Of a DNA stretch of 64,000 nt, positions 34,551-46,979 are shown piece by piece (within the stretch, counting starts at the first letter, position 1; every line of letters begins with the position of its first letter). The position numbers and the translations under genes were made by a program. Source of the DNA: Gibbula magus (Eukaryota; Mollusca; Gastropoda; Trochida; Trochidae); assembly GCA_936450465.1 (NCBI GenBank), contig OW388293.1, positions 82,606,134 to 82,670,133 on the forward strand, given 5' to 3'. A model generated the notes under the pieces. That model was not told the origin of the DNA. It saw only the letters and a list, made by a program, of their open reading frames with translations, and did not search any database.

Positions 34551-34693
34551 AGATATACCCATACTTTTCCTTCTGTATCGAATGATACCCTACACTTTTC
34601 CCGGCGGAGCCTTACTCGGCTACGCCTCGTAAGGGTCCCGCCGGGAAAAGTGTAGGGTATCATTCGATACACAAGGAAAGTATAGGTATATCT
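34551..34693. mobile_element. 143-bp fold-back element with 65-bp arms
   Basis: Arms 34551-34615 and 34629-34693 pair with few mismatches, including the perfect core CGAATGATACCCTACACTTT with CCCGGCGG and its complement, around a 13-nt loop (TCGGCTACGCCTC). It abuts the 723-bp TA-flanked element and shares the ATACC.ATACTTT motif with that element's left end, so the two may be related. Confidence 0.75.
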
Positions 34694-36199
34694 CTTTCTT
34701 ACATAAATGCATTGTGGTAGAATTAACCGTGATCTCATTACGAAATTAAGGTAAATATACACAATCAAATATTTATCATTTGAAGTGTACATATTTCAGC
34801 TTTCAGTTTATACTGTATACCTGAAGTGAGATGTATGGAGAATGCTTGTAGAAGTGAAGTTCAAAGTTGGAAATGGTTTCAGGAGACATGTAATCATGCG
34901 AATAGATAAGTTCCTATTCACTTGGCTCCAACCTATATATCAGAAGTAAGGAACATTAAAGTGTCTGCTCCAGAATCAGGCATATCAAAGTAACTAAACT
35001 AGATGGCTGAAGGAAACTCAATCAAACAAATGTTATTGCACCAAATACCCTATGAATATGTCAATTTTATTACTTCCGTACATACATCACCCAAAACGTC
35101 AATAATCAAAAGTGATTATTTGTGGCTATGTTCGCGTCAGTGGTTCAGAGAGTTGTTTGGTGCGATAAAAACGGTAAAATATAAATGCATTGATGATTGA
35201 AAAATCTAGACTAAAGGATATATGAGTATACTTTGGTCTTATTTCAAAGTACATACAGTTAACCAGATCCAACTATGCATTTGAGTTTGATGACTGCAGG
35301 TCTCTATAAGGACATATTTCAGATGTCTTTGTTCTCTAATATATCTCAGGTATTGAAATCAGAACATGTGTTGCAAGATTAATTATGTATGTCCTTTTTT
35401 GGCTTATTAATTAATTTGGGCAGTAAAGCCTAAACTGACATAGTTACCCTTTTGTTGTTGTTTATTTGTTACCAAGGATCTTTCGACTTGAAATGTTGCA
35501 TTCATGAATTCCTTTAATTATTATTTTTAAAAAATCTCATTTCATGTCAAATATGTTGATTCTGTCATCTTGATAATATAATTAGAAGTACCTTCGAAAC
35601 TGAATATAATAAAATCTTTACTTTCCTTTCTCACCATTTCTTTTTCTCAGGAAACCAAATTCATAATATACAAATATGTTAAATTTTACTTTGAAGTATC
35701 ATACAATGTCAGTACAAAAAAGTATGAATAAAACATAAAACTTGCATTTATATATGAAGTTCAATCAAATGATGTTGTTAATTGGTGAATCAGTAGTATA
35801 TCTTTAATTCCCAGTCACATTTTGAGAAAGTGTCTTAAGCACATTGTCAACATTCCTGAAAGAAATATACTTTAATTGTAAGGGAACTAGTAAACTGGCG
35901 CCAACGAAATGGTCAACTGTCATTAAAATATGATCATTAGACGAATACATGGTATAATGAGGCAATCCTGCCTTCTGAGTTCTCTTCATATTTTGATCGT
36001 TCTTTCCACAATAAACTTTTTTTTGGATTATTTGATTATATAAGTTTATTATATTGTCATTTTCAATTTTACAACTTTTACTTTGCAAACTCCTTATGAT
36101 TAACATGGCCAAGTTAGTAAACTGATGCAGATAGAGTAGCGATACAAGTGCTGATTTGAACTATCCACGGAAGATAAAACGAATGCTTCCTACTGCAAT

Positions 36200-38250
36200 G
36201 TAATTTCAACTGGTTTTTTTTACTGGAATTTTACTGATCGCGAATAAGGTACTTCACTGAGAATTTGTAATTTTGTCAGAAGTGTTGCCACCTTCCAGGA
36301 GATTAGTAGCACTAAAGTTTATCAAGGTTATTACAAAAAAAGTAAGCTAAGTATCTGATAAATAGTGACCGGCCAAACTGTACATGGTCAGCAGGCCCAA
36401 CACATGTTTATCAGAAGTGTGCATTGTTTAATAATTCAGACTACAATCATAATCTTAGCTTTTTTAATGATCTTTATTGTAGAGTAGACCTCAACTGCCT
36501 TTGTTAATATAATTAGTCCTTGGTCAGTGTAAGTTATGTATGCATATGGTTTACACATTAAGAAGTGGATTGGTAACAAAGCTGAAATATCTGTGTATAT
36601 ATGTTAAATCAAATCAAATGAATGAAGGTACCAATTTTGTGTATATCTTATCTTCTAAAATACATCGATTAAACTGCGTAGAAAGAAAACATGATGGAAA
36701 CAGCAAAAGCCAAGTCAACTGATTTACGCATGTTTATTTCAATTGTCTAGAATCTAGATCTACTATGCCATGAATATTACGTTTGAATATCATGTTTTCA
36801 AAAGCAGTAAATCGTCTGTCACAAAAATCGTGTTCGAACCTCCTTTCATCCATAAAATAAACCAATCAAAATCAAGGCTTTTAAAATGTCATGGTAGAAT
36901 TATTGAATAACTTTCTCTTTCCTCTGATGAAAACTAAACATTTTCCCATTTGTCATGTCATTTGTTTGTCACAATGTGGTAGTAACCATGTCAGTGGATT
37001 AAATATCATGTGCTCTTTCACAAAATATGAAGTTATAAATTCTTCCAGTTGTGACTACTGGAAGGGAAACAATATTTAAATAATGGCAATAGACAAAATT
37101 CGTTTACTTCATCGGAAAGCGTGAGTATAGTTCTCTCTACCTTCTCTCAACTTCGGATAGAACAAACTCTAGATGTGGTAATTTGAATTTGATACATCCA
37201 TCTTGTATAAACTTTGGTGATAGCGTAAAAAAACAACATTATGTATAATGAAAGAAGCTAGTTTTTATTACAAAAGACTAATTCTGGCTCACGGTAATGT
37301 ATACTATTGTCAACATTGCAAAACAACATAATGTAGCTCAATACGGGTCACCAGTACAGGTTGTGTGCATAGCTAACTTGACCCTGTCAGTGAAGTTCAG
37401 CATGTGTGACGTGGCTTGAATATCTGAGAGTTTGAAGGGCTGATTTCCTGCCTAACATATAACACATAAGTTTTGAGAATTGTGGTGTCTCCTTGGGCAA
37501 GTGACGTTATTAAAAATGTTCCTCTGTTCACATAGCAGTACAATTGGATACCTGGTATGGAAGAGAATGCAATGTGACTACCATAATCGTCTTAATTGGC
37601 AGCTAGACTGCATATTCCCAGTGAGTTGTGAATGAAAATGTAACGATATAAGAATAATGATGTCTATGAGCCCCCTCATAGTTCAGCGCATTAAAATCAT
37701 CCAGCGCTGTCAACAAACGAATAATGAGATTTAGGTATTATATTTAAATAGTTAAGATTCAATATCATGAGCACATTAAAAAGTCATGTGGAAATTGATG
37801 CATGCTATTCACATTTTATGTTTTATGTATTATATTTAAACACATTTCAGATTAAAAATAAATTATACGAATTGAAATCTCAAAGGGGTTGTCATCACTT
37901 AAAACTTTCTGAAGTTCAGTCTCGCTGGTAATAATGCTAAATTTGTCTGTGATGAGATAATGATTAAACAATCGACTGTCAAATCCCACATAATGACCCA
38001 CTAAGGAGGAAAACTCAACTAGACTTGACTGATTATCTTCCAATCCAATCCTCACAGGTCTACTGCTTCAAATAACTCTATAACGACTCATTAGATCCAC
38101 AAAGGCTTGCTCCATCTCAATCATGTCTGCAATGACATTACGTGACCCTTTTAGAACAGATTTTTATTTTCAAGCAAGCAATCAATTGTCTATGAATAAG
38201 ATAAAAAGACAACCTGTTAACTTATTTATTGTAAAGAAAGCACTTCTGTG
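36200..38250 (+). repeat. Triplicated block, copy 1
   Basis: It matches 58025-59860 closely and 42600-44520 more distantly. Shared landmarks, in order: ATCTTTATTGTAGAG, GAAGGTACCAA, a CATTTTCCCAT region, CACATAATGACCCAC, CCAATCCTCACA.GTCTACT and ACCCTTTTTAGAA. The most conserved part is the last 260 bp. Confidence 0.75.
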
Positions 38251-41200
38251 TGCCTGTCGTCCACCTGAACATGAACATGTTTGTGTCTGTGTTTCTTTTC
38301 TGGACCGGAAACTGTAATTTTGTATGTAGAACAGTCATCATGTGTAGATGTGCCCTTGGAGTTTTCAACTTCTTTTGAATGTTATTTTGAGACGTTCCCA
38401 TGGAAAGATATTTTAAATTTTCGTTTCCGGACCCGAAATTTATATACACAAAGAAAAAGTTAAGCACCCCCTTATATTTTCATATAGCTGAATGTCAGAA
38501 ACAAGTAAGCTCTGCTAGGACCCACATTAGTCTGAGATTATTTTTTTTCAGATTTGACAGCAATCTGGCAGAAATATGTAGCTGTTACCATTATTTAATA
38601 GCGATGACGTCATGTTTACAATGGTCCTGTTTTTACTATGAAACAATGTCCACAAAAGTATGGAGCTGCAAGTGAAACAAAACACATTCGCATTGGTATT
38701 GTCACTTCTAAATGTTCTTTGTAGAATGATCAGTATATGGTAGGACCGCCATATACCTCATTACTTATTATGACAAAAATATAACATTGTCATGAACAGT
38801 TTTCATATGATCGCTATGCATTTAATTGTTTTCACTCTTGTTCGCACAAATCACTTTAATCAGTTCAGATTAGTTATGCATACATTGTTTGATCTCCGGC
38901 TTCAACAAACCTTTGGTAATAGTATCAATATCAATAGTTTCTTTACAAAGATATGCCGGGTATAAAAGTTTTAATACGGTTATGGGAATTACAGTTTCTA
39001 CTTTCATTTTTACTTCCCCTGAAAAACCACCGGCCCTACAGAGTTGTTTAATCAAAGATAGTGAATTCCCGTATTCTTTTTACAATTTAAACGCATTAAA
39101 ATGATCTTGGGTAAGAAAAAGAATAACCAACTCAACTCATCTGTCCCTCGTGAATTTTTAGGTAAAACTCCTCACTAAAGAGTTTATCACAATAATTTAC
39201 TCGGGACAGATAATCCGTAATTCCTCGCAACTCGTTGACTATTCATATAATATTAAATGGAGTATACATTTTTTTTGTTTTCCATACTTGGAGAGTTAGT
39301 ACATGTGTAGAGGAACAAATTCGCAAGATGTGTTTAGCCTTTATTGCATATATTCAAGAACGGCTATAGGTCGAAAAACAGTCAGCTAGATAACTGCCCC
39401 TGTACGTGTACAAATAGTACAAAATTAACTGATTACAGATGAAGAATGCCAACAAATATTAATGAATTATTTCATTAAAAAAGAATAATAGTTTCCAAAT
39501 TAGTAGCACGTTTTTTCGCTGAAATAAGTCGATGAAATGTATTTGAAAAATAATGTGACCAATAGTAAAACACCCATCTGTCTTCGGAAAATCAAGTTAA
39601 CAAATAAGTGTACACGGTTCCGTAAAGCAATGGGAATGGTTTTTGTCACTCAAAATAAATAAATTGTGATCACAGTAAAATGGCCGCCATGCAATTTTTG
39701 CATTATAGGCAACATCGCTATTATCACTGCGGATAATTGGTTTGTGTAATAAGCTGTTTTACCCTCTAAAGTAAATATAAATGTTATAAACTATCATTAT
39801 GAATGGAAAATTTGAAAAAATAAAATTTGCAAAAAACGTGCTACTGCCCCTTTAACATATCAAATGTCTTGCACATTGAAACAACATTTCCTCAACAGTT
39901 TTAGGCTAAATGCTGAGGTGTATCTGCTTTCAAATGTGTAGCTCAAGAGGAGAACAAATTTAGACATGTAATCATGTGAATAGATAAGTTCCTGATTATA
40001 TTGACTCATGTAAATAGAACATGAATATTGGTCATTAAAGTGTCTGCTCCACAATGAAACATCACTGAAAGAGACATCCATCAAACACATGTTATAGCAT
40101 TAATTGGCCAAACACCCTCAGTTCTATACATGAGCGTTCACTCAAACAGTAAATAATAAAATGTGTTTATCAATGGTTATATTTTGGACGATTTGTTGTG
40201 TATTAACCATTATAATGTAGGTGTTCTCAATATATTTATGAGATAACTTTGGTTATTTGAACAAAGTGTTGTGTAACCAGTTGGAAGTTATTCAACGAGT
40301 GTCCTGTAACCAAAACAACTTACTAAACGATAGTGACGTCTTAATACCGTATTTCTTTTGCCATCAGGTGATCAAGTACAACCTAATACTCTCTCCACTT
40401 CAGTTTTTCAGTTCAATATATATTCTTCCTGTATTTGTTTGCTATTGATTAACTTGTATCATAGCAAAAATAGATGTGCAAAATTAAAAACAAAGAATTC
40501 TTGTTCAAATACCGAATATTTTATAGTTTAATCTCAAAATTTGCTTCAATTTAGTCAAGGAAGAGTTATCTCCTTTTCGTTTACAACGGCCGCGTTTTTG
40601 TCAAAACCGTGTTTTAGAAGATCTAAAAGCAGCTCCACAGCGTCAGTGTTTACTGTTGAATTGCCTCCTGATATCTTGATTTGGACATTGATGACGACAA
40701 ACATTCTGATAATGATTGTGTAAAATGTGATATCTTATGTAGATGCGAACGAGAGTGAAACAGGACTACATCTTGACTCAACCTAGATTAATTACGCATG
40801 TCTGGCATAGCTTGATGTTTGTCTCAATGTAATATCAAGTTTCGTATGTAATAAATAAAGTAAAGGGACAGCAATGCTGCATGCGACTCTTCCTCAACAG
40901 CAGGTACTCTCTCTATAATGATTCGTCGACAAATCAATTCATCCTTTAATTGTTTTATCACATGAGTACGTAATTTATGTAAAACCATGGAATTGAAAAA
41001 ATATCATCTAGATTTTCTTCACATGTTTGTTCCCTTTTTTTCATTCTGAATGGTTTTCCTACTTCCTACCTTCTACTTTAATTTTTACTTTTACTTCCCC
41101 TCAAAAACCATAAGCCCTACAGAGTTAAAATGTTGTGTGGAGTTACATAAGCTATTGGGGATTGTGCCTTGTAGATTGGCTGACACTGTTGCTATTGATG

Positions 41201-42599
41201 AATGCCCTAAATATCTCATTCAATCTCTTACTTCAGAATCATCGCATACGGGACACGGATGCACACAATGACACTCTTTTTTCAAAGGATTGAAACAGAA
41301 CCAAATGCACGAGTGTCATGAAATTGTGTGTGTGTGTGTTTAAACTGTAGATAAGTTAAGCATTTAGTAACTTCTCCTGGAAAATGTAGGTTTTTTTATT
41401 TGCATATATTGTATTAAAGGTTCGTGATTAATAATAATAACTACTAGTTTCCAATTGAAAATCGAGTAACATCATTATGCATGTGTAGAAACAGAAACTG
41501 CACGTCCCATTTACTAGCACAGAAGTTATATGACCTATTAAACATTATCATCCAAATTTGTTTATTATGTCTGTTTTAAACAAGATTCCTAAATTACGTT
41601 TGACTGGCACGTGTCAAATGCGATGCATTGTCAGATTTTCGATCAGAAACCTCTTTTTTAACCATCATATCATCAATATCAGCAAAAGTCGGAACTCCTT
41701 GATAAAATAACACCATTTATAACGTTTGAAATATGTGACCCAAACAACACATTGGATGTACCTTTACTATTGGTGACCATCAGAACCAATGGCTTATTTT
41801 GTTATTACAATAAACTTACAATGTTTTCGAGTAATATGATTTGTTAAATATATATAAAATGTTCCTCATAGTGTGAGGTAAATGCATGAGTAGACATAAG
41901 TGATTGTTTTGTGTATCACGAAGTATATTCAATGTAGAATGCATTTATCTGATTGAACAGTCTAGACTTTCAAGTACTTTCTTGGTCGGATAGGTTGTGA
42001 GGGATTTCTTCATTTGTAAATTAAGACTGCAAGTTTAACAACTGGTCAACATCTAGTCAGTTATGAAACACACAATGTGTTATATTTGTATTACTTGGTT
42101 TGACGTTCATACCTTGTTTTATCGTGTTCATATTTCATTTTACACACCAACTGCCTCTTATTTATAATATAATGGACATATGTGTTAACGATGTTGTTAT
42201 GAAACTGACAAGCATTGTTTTCTTAACAGTTAATGAAATCTTAAGAACTTTTCTTGGAGGTTATTTGCTCCATTTTATACTCCGGTTGCACCAATTGCAT
42301 GATATGACATTGGAATCTACAGCATAGCATTTAGTACAAGTGTATACAAATCAGAGTGACTCCTTTAAGCAGCATTTTTGTTTATATGAAAGGTCCTTAT
42401 AGTTGGATTCTGAAGACCCGGTGTAATGCTGTTTTAGTCGTATGTCGTGCTTGAAATATCTCTTATTTTGTATTTTGAGGACGTTTCTTCTGCACGTGAG
42501 TATATTGCATTTTGATGACAAGATACAATTCTCTGTAATAATATATACTTAACATTCACTCTGAATTAATTGCATGTCCCTGGGTATTTCCAAGTGCTC

Positions 42600-44520
42600 C
42601 CTTTATTCACTCTCGTGAATGAGAAACTGCAAAGAAGTCAATTTATATCCAATTTTTACTATAATGAATAATGTACTTCACTGCAAATTTGTAATTTCGT
42701 CAGGCAAATTGTTTGTACTTGCTAAGAGTTCAATGGGATCAGGAAAGTTATTAGTGATAAGTGATCTACGAAAATAAGAAATTTCTGTTATTAATGTTGA
42801 AGTGATTGAAAGTGACCACAAAAGCCGAAATCATAATTACATTTTAGTTTAATAATCTTTATTGTATTCCGTGATCGTCTTTGCTACAATGGTTAGTTAA
42901 TTCCTTATATTGTCGTATGTAATTGTGCAATTAACTCAAATTCTTTCTACTAAATGAAGATAACCTCTTCTGATCTTCATACATTACAAAACATTATCAC
43001 ATTTGTAACTTAACTTTGGATATAATCAAGATTACATATAAATCAACGATATTGAAAGCATCTGCTCCGAAATAAATCAAATGTAACCGGTGTCAAAGAA
43101 AACTCTTAAGAGACGTGAGTTATTAAACATTTTGTTCTTTAAACTTCCGATCTTTCAAACTGTCAGTGGGACGTAGTTTAAAGAATCTGTAAACACATGC
43201 TGGCTTCAATCAGGAATGTAATAACTTAATCAGTGAAGGAAATATCAAGTTCTCATTTTGAAACTATAAAGTAACAACCTCAATGAAATTTGATTATTGG
43301 AAAAAGAAAATCATCCAACTTAATTTTTAAAAAATAAATTTGCCAATGGCCAGTTACGGATGTGGCGGAATTGTAATACTTCTCCTAACTACACGCCAGT
43401 TCCAGTGCCACATGATCTAAACATGTTTGTTTCTGGATTGACTGCCATGGACAATCTTATTCAAGTGATTTGAGCACGCTATGTAGTAGTAAGTATTACG
43501 TGTAATGTACAATGACTACTATTATTACTCACTCAAATACGACTTCACTTTTTACGTAAACTGAGGTTTGTTCAACTTAGACTCATGCCGTTTTCTATTT
43601 TATTCAAAAAGTATCAAATTCTCAGTTTCAACATACATTCGTAATGTTGCATTTTGACTTTGCAGACTGAGGAACTATTGCAAGTAAAATATCAGGGAGA
43701 CAATTTGATTGTTCAGAATCAGTTTATTCTCATCGTCTCATGCGTCTGGGAGAAAATATACATAGAGATTATTACTTGGGGAAGTGTGTCATATGACTTT
43801 CAAGAAACGAGTATTGGCCGAGCGAGTGCGAGGGTAATATATAAATTTGCACATGTTTCGTAAAAGTCATATGGCACACTTTGAATCGTGTAAAATTAGT
43901 AAGGAAACAGTCCACTTCTCTTGCGACGGCAAGCTACATTGACGTCATGAACAATCATTATATGATGCTGCAGATGATGAAATACATAAAATCGCGGTAA
44001 AACAATGGTTGCTTGGCAAACGTGATATGTGCACATGTGCTCATATAAAAAATATTAACTTATATTAATCCTAGTTTTGGGTCAGCAGTATGATAAACAA
44101 AAGAGAACATTTGCTAAATGAAAATGGTCATTTAGAAATTGATTATTTTGATTGATGAACTAGAGCACTTAGTATATCAAAATAAAATTAATAAATAATC
44201 AAACGAGCGCTCAAAACGGAAACGTTTCTGAAAGTCAGTCTCATGTCGATCTTTTGTAATCTGTTAAGAGTGTCTGGGATACGATGACCATGATAGAATC
44301 GACTGTCACATTCCACATAATGACCCAACCAGACGGAGCTGATTAGCTTGACATCCAATCCTCACAAGTCTACTTCTTCAAATAACTCAATAACAACTCG
44401 CTAGATTCACAAACGTTTGCGACATCTAAAGCATCAATCATCATCATAAGCGCATTCCATACCCTTTTTAAGAAAAGCTTTTTTATTTCCTAGCATGCAC
44501 TTAATTGTAGGCGAAAGTCA
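42600..44520 (+). repeat. Triplicated block, copy 2 (most diverged)
   Basis: TAATCTTTATTGTA, CTGTCAGTGGGA, GAATCGACTGTCACATTCCA, CATAATGACCCA, CCAATCCTCACAAGTCTACT and CATACCCTTTTTA occur in the same order as in 36200-38250 and 58025-59860. The region that follows (44530-45005) instead matches 2020-2600. Confidence 0.65.
43782..43881. mobile_element. 100-bp MITE-like inverted repeat
   Basis: Arms 43782-43809 (AAGTGTGTCATATGACTTTC...) and 43855-43881 are inverted complements with about five mismatches. The centre is comparatively GC-rich (GGCCGAGCGAGTGCGAGG). It lies in the most diverged of the three block copies. No clear target duplication. Confidence 0.6.
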
Positions 44521-45304
44521 AATGATAAACAATAATTAAAGGTACATCCGTTCTGTTGTTTGGGGTCACTTATGCTAAACGTAATAAATTGTGTTACGTT
44601 ATCGAAAAGTACTGACTGTTGCCGAAAATTGACATTTCGATCTTAATCAACTTAGTGATTTCTGATCGAAAACCGGACAATGTACCTCGTGTGTCGCACG
44701 CCAATAAGTCAAATGTAATATTGAAAACTTATTTATAACAGACAAACTGATAAATTTGAGTTGATCATGTTTAATAGGTGGTCATATAACTACTGTGCAT
44801 GTAAATGGGATGTGTAGTTTTGGTTTCTGCACATGCATACTGATTTTACTCTATTTTAATTTGAAACTAGTAATTATTATATATTTGGTGATTGGGGATG
44901 TAAATACAAGCTGAGTGAATTTATTTGCACTGTTAACAGCACATATGGTGAGGCGGAACATATTAAAGCCTAATCAAATTGTATGAAACACAAAGGATGC
45001 ACATTTAACATACCTTGTTCAGCATTATGGATTCATCATTATGTTTTCAATTTTTACACAGAGGCCTTCTTTGAATAAATGATTCGTTTGTCCCAGGAGC
45101 TTATACGTCTGTATGTCAATGTATATTTCGAAGCGTTTTACTAATACCTTATTGGTGATTGTGTTAATGGCGATTGTGACTAACAGTGATGTCTTTCAGT
45201 CGTCTGATTTGAAATTCTGGAGGTCTCACCTCGATTCAGCTATTTTGGACATGGTCAAATAATGTTTGAAATGATGCTAATGTATAAGCTTCAAGATCCA
45301 TATG

Positions 45305-45700
45305 TCAACTGTTCTGGTACCTTCTTCTGTAAGGTAAGAGGATACGTGAGGGAAGCGTACTTACTGTGTGGTGAGTGTGTGGCTTGTGTAAAGTTTGTTT
45401 ATAGTAACTGTCGTAGCATTTGGTTAGAATAGGCATATTTTCTTGACAACTAATGAAGACTGATTTTGACAAAATCTGACATTTATAACGTTCATCAAGT
45501 GTGTTGAAACAATTGATTTCAGAAAACTTTATGCAGAAGGTGACATTCTCTTTATACTTCAAATTATTCATTATTTGTTTGTTGATGTTATTGATACTTA
45601 AATTAATCTTACCATTGGTACAGACTGGGATATTGATGATGAATATGCATGTCACTGTAGAAAGCAACATTCTTACAATACAACTGCAAAATGTATCCAT
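45305..45700 (-). CDS. Possible small secreted Cys-containing protein (131 aa)
   Basis: This is the longest reading frame outside recognised repeats. It starts MDTFCSCIVRMLLSTV in a favourable context (G at -3, G at +4). The N-terminus has a hydrophobic stretch (LLSTVTCIFIINIPVC, about residues 12-27) that could act as a signal peptide, with a possible cleavage near TNG. Several cysteines follow, then a basic His/Thr-rich tail ending SRILLPYRRRYQNS. I recognise no family, and I see no poly(A) signal close downstream. In 64 kb of AT-rich DNA a chance frame of this size is plausible, so it is a candidate only. Confidence 0.2.
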   Translation of the reverse strand: MDTFCSCIVRMLLSTVTCIFIINIPVCTNGKINLSINNINKQIMNNLKYKENVTFCIKFSEINCFNTLDERYKCQILSKSVFISCQENMPILTKCYDSYYKQTLHKPHTHHTVSTLPSRILLPYRRRYQNS

Positions 45701-46104
45701 TCCTTGTAATGTTCACTACTGACTAAGCAGTTCTAGTTGTAGGTCAGTGTTCACTTTTTAGGACAATCGAATGCCTGCAGTGTCTCAATGTCTTTATCAG
45801 TTGTTATATTTACATTGATCAGTCAATATCGAACCGTCCATGTGGTGCTAAATTAAATAAACGAGAGTCTCATCAATAATATCAACTAAGAGATTCAATA
45901 TACTATCTTTGTTTCATTCTATATGATTTTAATATTAACGTTACCTTCAATGTAATAATATTTTTTTATGTACAGATATTATCACATTGAAAGAGGTTTA
46001 CTAGTATGTTGATTACTAGACCGCTTTAATCAAGCAATACAGCCTTCATAACCCAATACAGCAACGTCACACTTGCAAATTATTATAATTACAAAATGAG
46101 TTTG

Positions 46105-46461
46105 TTACACTAATTTCCGCGTTTCTGATTGGACGGAAGCTCTCAAAAACCTGCTGCCATTTCTCGATGAATGCAGATAAAATGTGCTACCATACCTCGT
46201 GCATTCGTACCTTGTGACGTCACAATCCATTCGAACAAACGGTCGGGTCTGCCGGTTCTTACAACTGAGTGTAACGTTTTGATGCAAAATATGAAATACA
46301 CATGTCATTTCGTTTTCAAACCGACGCCGATAACTGGAATATACATTCCTTTTCCGAATGAGACAATTGAGTTCATTTTAAGAGATACAAGTCCTCAAGC
46401 TTGTTCATTCACTTACGCTTCGCAAACGGTAGCCATGTTTGAACGTCGCGTGATATGCTAG
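46105..46461. other. Slightly GC-richer stretch with CCAAT- and CRE-like motifs
   Basis: CTGATTGG (inverted CCAAT) near 46123 and TGACGTCA at 46215-46222 lie in a region with open frames on both strands (plus 46171-46461, 96 codons; minus 46105-46308, 67 codons). Neither translation resembles a known protein. It could be promoter DNA or a mobile-element remnant. Confidence 0.25.
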
Positions 46462-46690
46462 TGAGGGTTAATCACAAATTGCGTAAACCAGATAAAACGA
46501 ACCCTGATTGTATGCATGTGAATGCTGGGGAAACGAAATTGAATCCTCGGCCGTTTTAGAATAAGGATTCTTCAATTTTGATTCAGCCATTTATTGTTGC
46601 GTGAAACAAGCTGCTGCCTCCCGTGATAAATGACAAGTATATTAGATTTCTGTAAATATTTAAAGAAAAACTTGTTGATTTTGTAATTAT

Positions 46691-46835
46691 AAGGATTGTT
46701 TTACATGTTTTGTGCCTCTATCGAAGTATAACAGCAACAAATTTCGTATCACATCGCTCCGCAAAACTACGCGATGTCATACAATTTGTTGCTGTTATAC
46801 TTCGATAGAGGCACAAAACATGTAAAACAATCCTT
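46691..46835. mobile_element. 145-bp fold-back element with perfect 53-bp arms
   Basis: Arms 46691-46743 (AAGGATTGTTTTACATG...) and 46783-46835 are perfect inverted complements over 53 bp. The 39-bp centre contains a second small stem (ACATCGC with GCGATGT). Perfect arms imply recent formation, gene conversion or selection. The sequence just downstream (about 46850-46910) matches about 56215-56275 in direct orientation. Confidence 0.88.
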
Positions 46836-46979
46836 AAATAATGTCATGCATGCACTGGTATAACACTAGTTTCTTATCACCATATAAATATTACTTTGTA
46901 GTATATGCAATCGACAAGTAATCACATAATTTAAGTCAGAGTGCTCAGATTAAAGGTTCACATTGAAGGAGCATCTAGA

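Larger units (their letters stand above)
29800..43300 (+). repeat. Segmental duplication, copy 1
   Basis: Ordered matches in the same orientation to copy 2: 29831-30420 with 51281-51880, 30885-31140 with 51905-52300, 31425-32480 with 54990-55735, 32938-33015 with 56417-56500, 35030-36110 with 56515-57650, 36200-38250 with 58025-59860, 39840-40200 with 61655-62105, 41040-41260 with 62316-62490, and 41850-42110 with 62815-63070. The offset drifts around 21.3-23.5 kb because of insertions. The 37980-38240 stretch is nearly identical to 59596-59858. Copy-specific insertions are listed separately. The sequence at 38300-39830 is absent from copy 2 and shows no gene. Confidence 0.85.
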
